Shown: piece by piece, positions 61,890-64,000 of the stretch
How positions within the stretch are numbered: position 1 is the stretch's first letter
Layout: every line of letters starts with the position of its first letter
From: Larimichthys crocea
Taxonomy: Eukaryota; Chordata; Actinopteri; Sciaenidae
Assembly: GCF_000972845.2 (NCBI RefSeq)
Contig: NC_040019.1
Location: 8,105,774-8,169,773 of the forward strand
Reading direction: 5' to 3'
DNA length: 64,000 bases
The notes under the pieces: model-generated
What the model was told of the DNA's origin: nothing
Seen by the model: the letters and a program-made list of their open reading frames with translations, nothing else
The model's database searches: none
Translations under genes and position numbers: made by a program

Positions 61890-63389
61890 GTGAGATTTTC
61901 TTGGATTCCTGAGGGATGATGGGTGTCCTCTAGGTAGTGTCCTAGTGCATAGAGGGTGTCGGGACTAAAGAGGAGGGGGTGCTCTTAATGACCATCTGCT
62001 CAGAGAGCAACCTTTTTAATGAAGACGGATGTTAGGAGGATCTGACCAGGGGGCTCCAGGCAGGGGTCTAATGACACACCCTCCTACGTCTGGACCTTCT
62101 AGGTTGTCTTACGTGCCCTATCAGCCCTTACCACCACACTGGCACCAAGAAATTCAAACAGACCTCCTGAAGCTGCACCAGTGCTATCAGAGTACTCACA
62201 CACACCCCACAAGCATGTGCTGTACCTTTTAACTATGGTAACTGCAGTCGTGAAAGATATTCACCCTGAGCCATATGTGAGTCTGGTTAAAGTCACACAC
62301 CATTTGTCAAAATAGTGAAGCATGAGGTGCACTCAAGAGCAAAATGAAGTACAATAAAGAAGTGGATCCATGTTTTAATCTTCAAGCAAAATATGAAATG
62401 TGTCATTCATCCTGAACATTTTTTCTGTTAGTCTAAACGATATTGAAGCCTTTTGTAATCTCGAAAAAAGCTCCAGGTCTGGTGTCCAAAATGTTCAACG
62501 TTGATGTTCATTAAAGCTCTACTCTGCAAGCATTATATCAAGCTGGGTCCTTGTTATTGCCTTATGCTTTGTCATTGAGCCACATCGTGTTATGGTTGAG
62601 TAACTCACATTTAATTGGATCTCAGTTACTTAAATTAAATTCCCTTTCGCTCTTGAGCCATGTCTTTTGTTGTCCGAGCTTCTTTTCACCCTTTGTATTC
62701 ATATTGAAGTCTTGGGAAATGTTTATGTTGATTTGGCAGACTCACAGTCACAGTGATTATGCTCCAGTGCTCAGGCCTCATCTTCCTAGATGCAATTCCA
62801 GAGCTGCAGTGTTAATAATATCCAAAAAGGAAAGAGGGAGCTTACTGCGCCTACATCCTTGGGCTTCACCCCCGAAAGTGTGCTGAAATTAAAAACAAGC
62901 CCATGGCTTAAAGGCAGTTCTAAACACAGGGGCTGATGTGTCAGCAATCTTTTATTAGAGTCATCCTGTTCGGAAACACAGCAGGGAAGGAGAAAAGACA
63001 GAGCTTGCCTGCAAAGACACGGGCGTCTGTGTTCCATACTGTCCTTGCCTCTTTTTTTTTTCATCAGACATCACTTCTCTGTAAAGGTTATTAGACAAGT
63101 CAACTAAGATTGATGGATGGAGATGGAAGAAGCTCAGAAGCCCATCTCTCTCACACTCATCTTCATCTGAGTGTTGGTACTGACAGTGGAGGAGCAAAGG
63201 AGGAGATGGATGGATGGGTCTTTCCTCCCTACTGTATTTTATGTACAGTGGATAGGGCTGTATCTCTAAGAGCACACTATTTATAGTTTTTTTTTTTTTA
63301 CTTGCGACGTCTTACAAAACATTAATTTAACACTACTGGCTGCAAAACAAAATGAGTGATTTTAATGCTTATGGGAAACTTTTAATGTG

Positions 63390-63670
63390 ATCTCAGATAC
63401 GGCCGTGTGTAACGCTGTATTTGTCTATTAATATGCCGTGAGTAAGTACGCGAGGTGCCGCAGGCTAATAGGAGCCGTTATAATGAGGGATGATACCAAT
63501 AAATTGATATCTCCTACACTCACCACAGTCCTCTCTGCAGCTGCAGTTAAAAGGATTGACTCAGCCTTCACTAACCTTGCATTTGACTTGAACTGTCATT
63601 AGCAAATCAAAAGCAGATTAATTAATCACAGGTCCGCTGGAGTGTGCATTACCTTAAGTGACTATTGTAA
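63390..63670. other. Candidate conserved noncoding element
   Basis: Contains GATACGGCCGTGTGTAACGC, TATTAATATGCCGTGAG, AAGTACGCGAGGTGCCGC, GGAGCCGTTATAATGAGG, AAGCAGATTAATTAATCAC and GGTCCGCTGGAGTG. This is the highest CpG retention outside the 10.5 kb island and the 37.2 kb block, combined with TAATTAAT homeobox sites. No coding frame. Inference from texture only. Confidence 0.33.
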
Positions 63671-64000
63671 TATAACTTAAAGAGAAATCACCCATGGTTT
63701 CTCATCCTGACACTGGAATGAATGCTTTGCTACTTCCAGGAGTGCTGATGCTGTCACCAAGAGGGTGGGGGGGTGGATTCTGTAAGTGGTGGAGAATCTA
63801 TTAGAGCATTAATTCAGCTACAAATGGAGCTCTTTACAAATGGTGAACACTTATATCTCCCCTGGTCTTCTTCAAGTGTCTTTTTACCACTCTGCTGTAG
63901 CACACTTTCTCTCCTCAAATCATTTCCTTAAAACTAACTCTGCTTTAGATACAGAGGAGACCTTGGACCACAAGACAAAAGTGACATTTTGTTTCAGTTT

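Larger units (their letters stand above)
60860..64000. other. Intergenic
   Basis: Contains the interspersed repeat at 61141-61446, a (TTC)n tract at 61870-61889, GC-richer sequence at 61960-62230 (a 67-codon plus frame with no splice support), a T run at 63284-63299 and a conserved-looking block at 63390-63670. No supported gene. Confidence 0.5.

Noticed and set aside
62029..62232. 67-codon Pro/His-rich plus frame in GC-richer DNA
   Set aside because: Composition is somewhat protein-like, but there is no acceptor, donor or recognisable motif.
1..64000. tRNA, rRNA, CRISPR array, phage, integron or operon-like gene cluster
   Set aside because: I looked for tRNA B-box-like motifs, regularly spaced repeats and tightly packed frames and found none. 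The window is animal noncoding DNA.

Overview
This is vertebrate nuclear DNA, and I read it as teleost, most likely a percomorph. The sequence is AT-rich, CpG-poor outside one island and poor in long open frames. It is peppered with CA/TG microsatellites and poly-G/C runs. It also carries interspersed repeats that I recognise from spiny-rayed fish genomes: a degenerate Tc1/mariner transposase, an 'AAGTA/TACTT' repeat ending in a TTACATTCCACCACTG-like tail, and a repeat with a GAAATTTGGTACAG core. There is no operon structure, no tRNA or rRNA, no CRISPR array and no prokaryotic or viral gene cluster. The longest open frames are chance frames or microsatellite read-through.

Layout. 1-10.14 kb looks like the first intron of a minus-strand gene. 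10.14-10.26 kb holds the one coding exon I support: the minus-strand first coding exon of a secreted or membrane protein. It has a signal peptide, an in-frame upstream stop and a consensus donor in phase 1. 10.32-10.86 kb is a CpG island and probably its promoter and 5' UTR; a weak divergent exon-like ORF also lies there. 10.9-64 kb is gene-poor upstream territory, with repeats concentrated at 11.1-11.6, 12.3-12.9, 14.1-14.5, 18.6-18.8, 24.4-24.8, 33.8-34.1, 47.5-47.8, 58.3-58.5 and 61.1-61.4 kb. Between them are blocks with unusually mixed, CpG-retaining, homeobox-motif-rich sequence that resemble conserved noncoding elements (8.2, 11.9, 20.3, 28.5, 34.5, 36.4, 37.2, 40.6, 43.5, 49.7, 50.3, 54.4, 59.7-60.2 and 63.5 kb). 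This fits the regulatory desert of a developmental or neural gene, but that is inference and needs an alignment.

Several exon-like segments deserve a check: a TATA box, short leader, ATG and perfect GTAAGT donor at 56.29-56.36 kb (+); a perfect-Kozak ATG with flanking splice-like sites at 60.76-60.86 kb (-); and splice-flanked segments at 17.03-17.25, 41.69-41.73 and 49.73-49.83 kb (+). None can be assigned to a known family by eye.

I see no evidence of a multi-gene system. The most distinctive structures are an 18-bp perfect GC-rich hairpin at 24.79 kb, two unrelated perfect or near-perfect 41-bp tandem duplications (31.6 and 61.2 kb), a four-copy 20-bp minisatellite (42.7 kb) and a long alternating purine-pyrimidine tract (49.5 kb).
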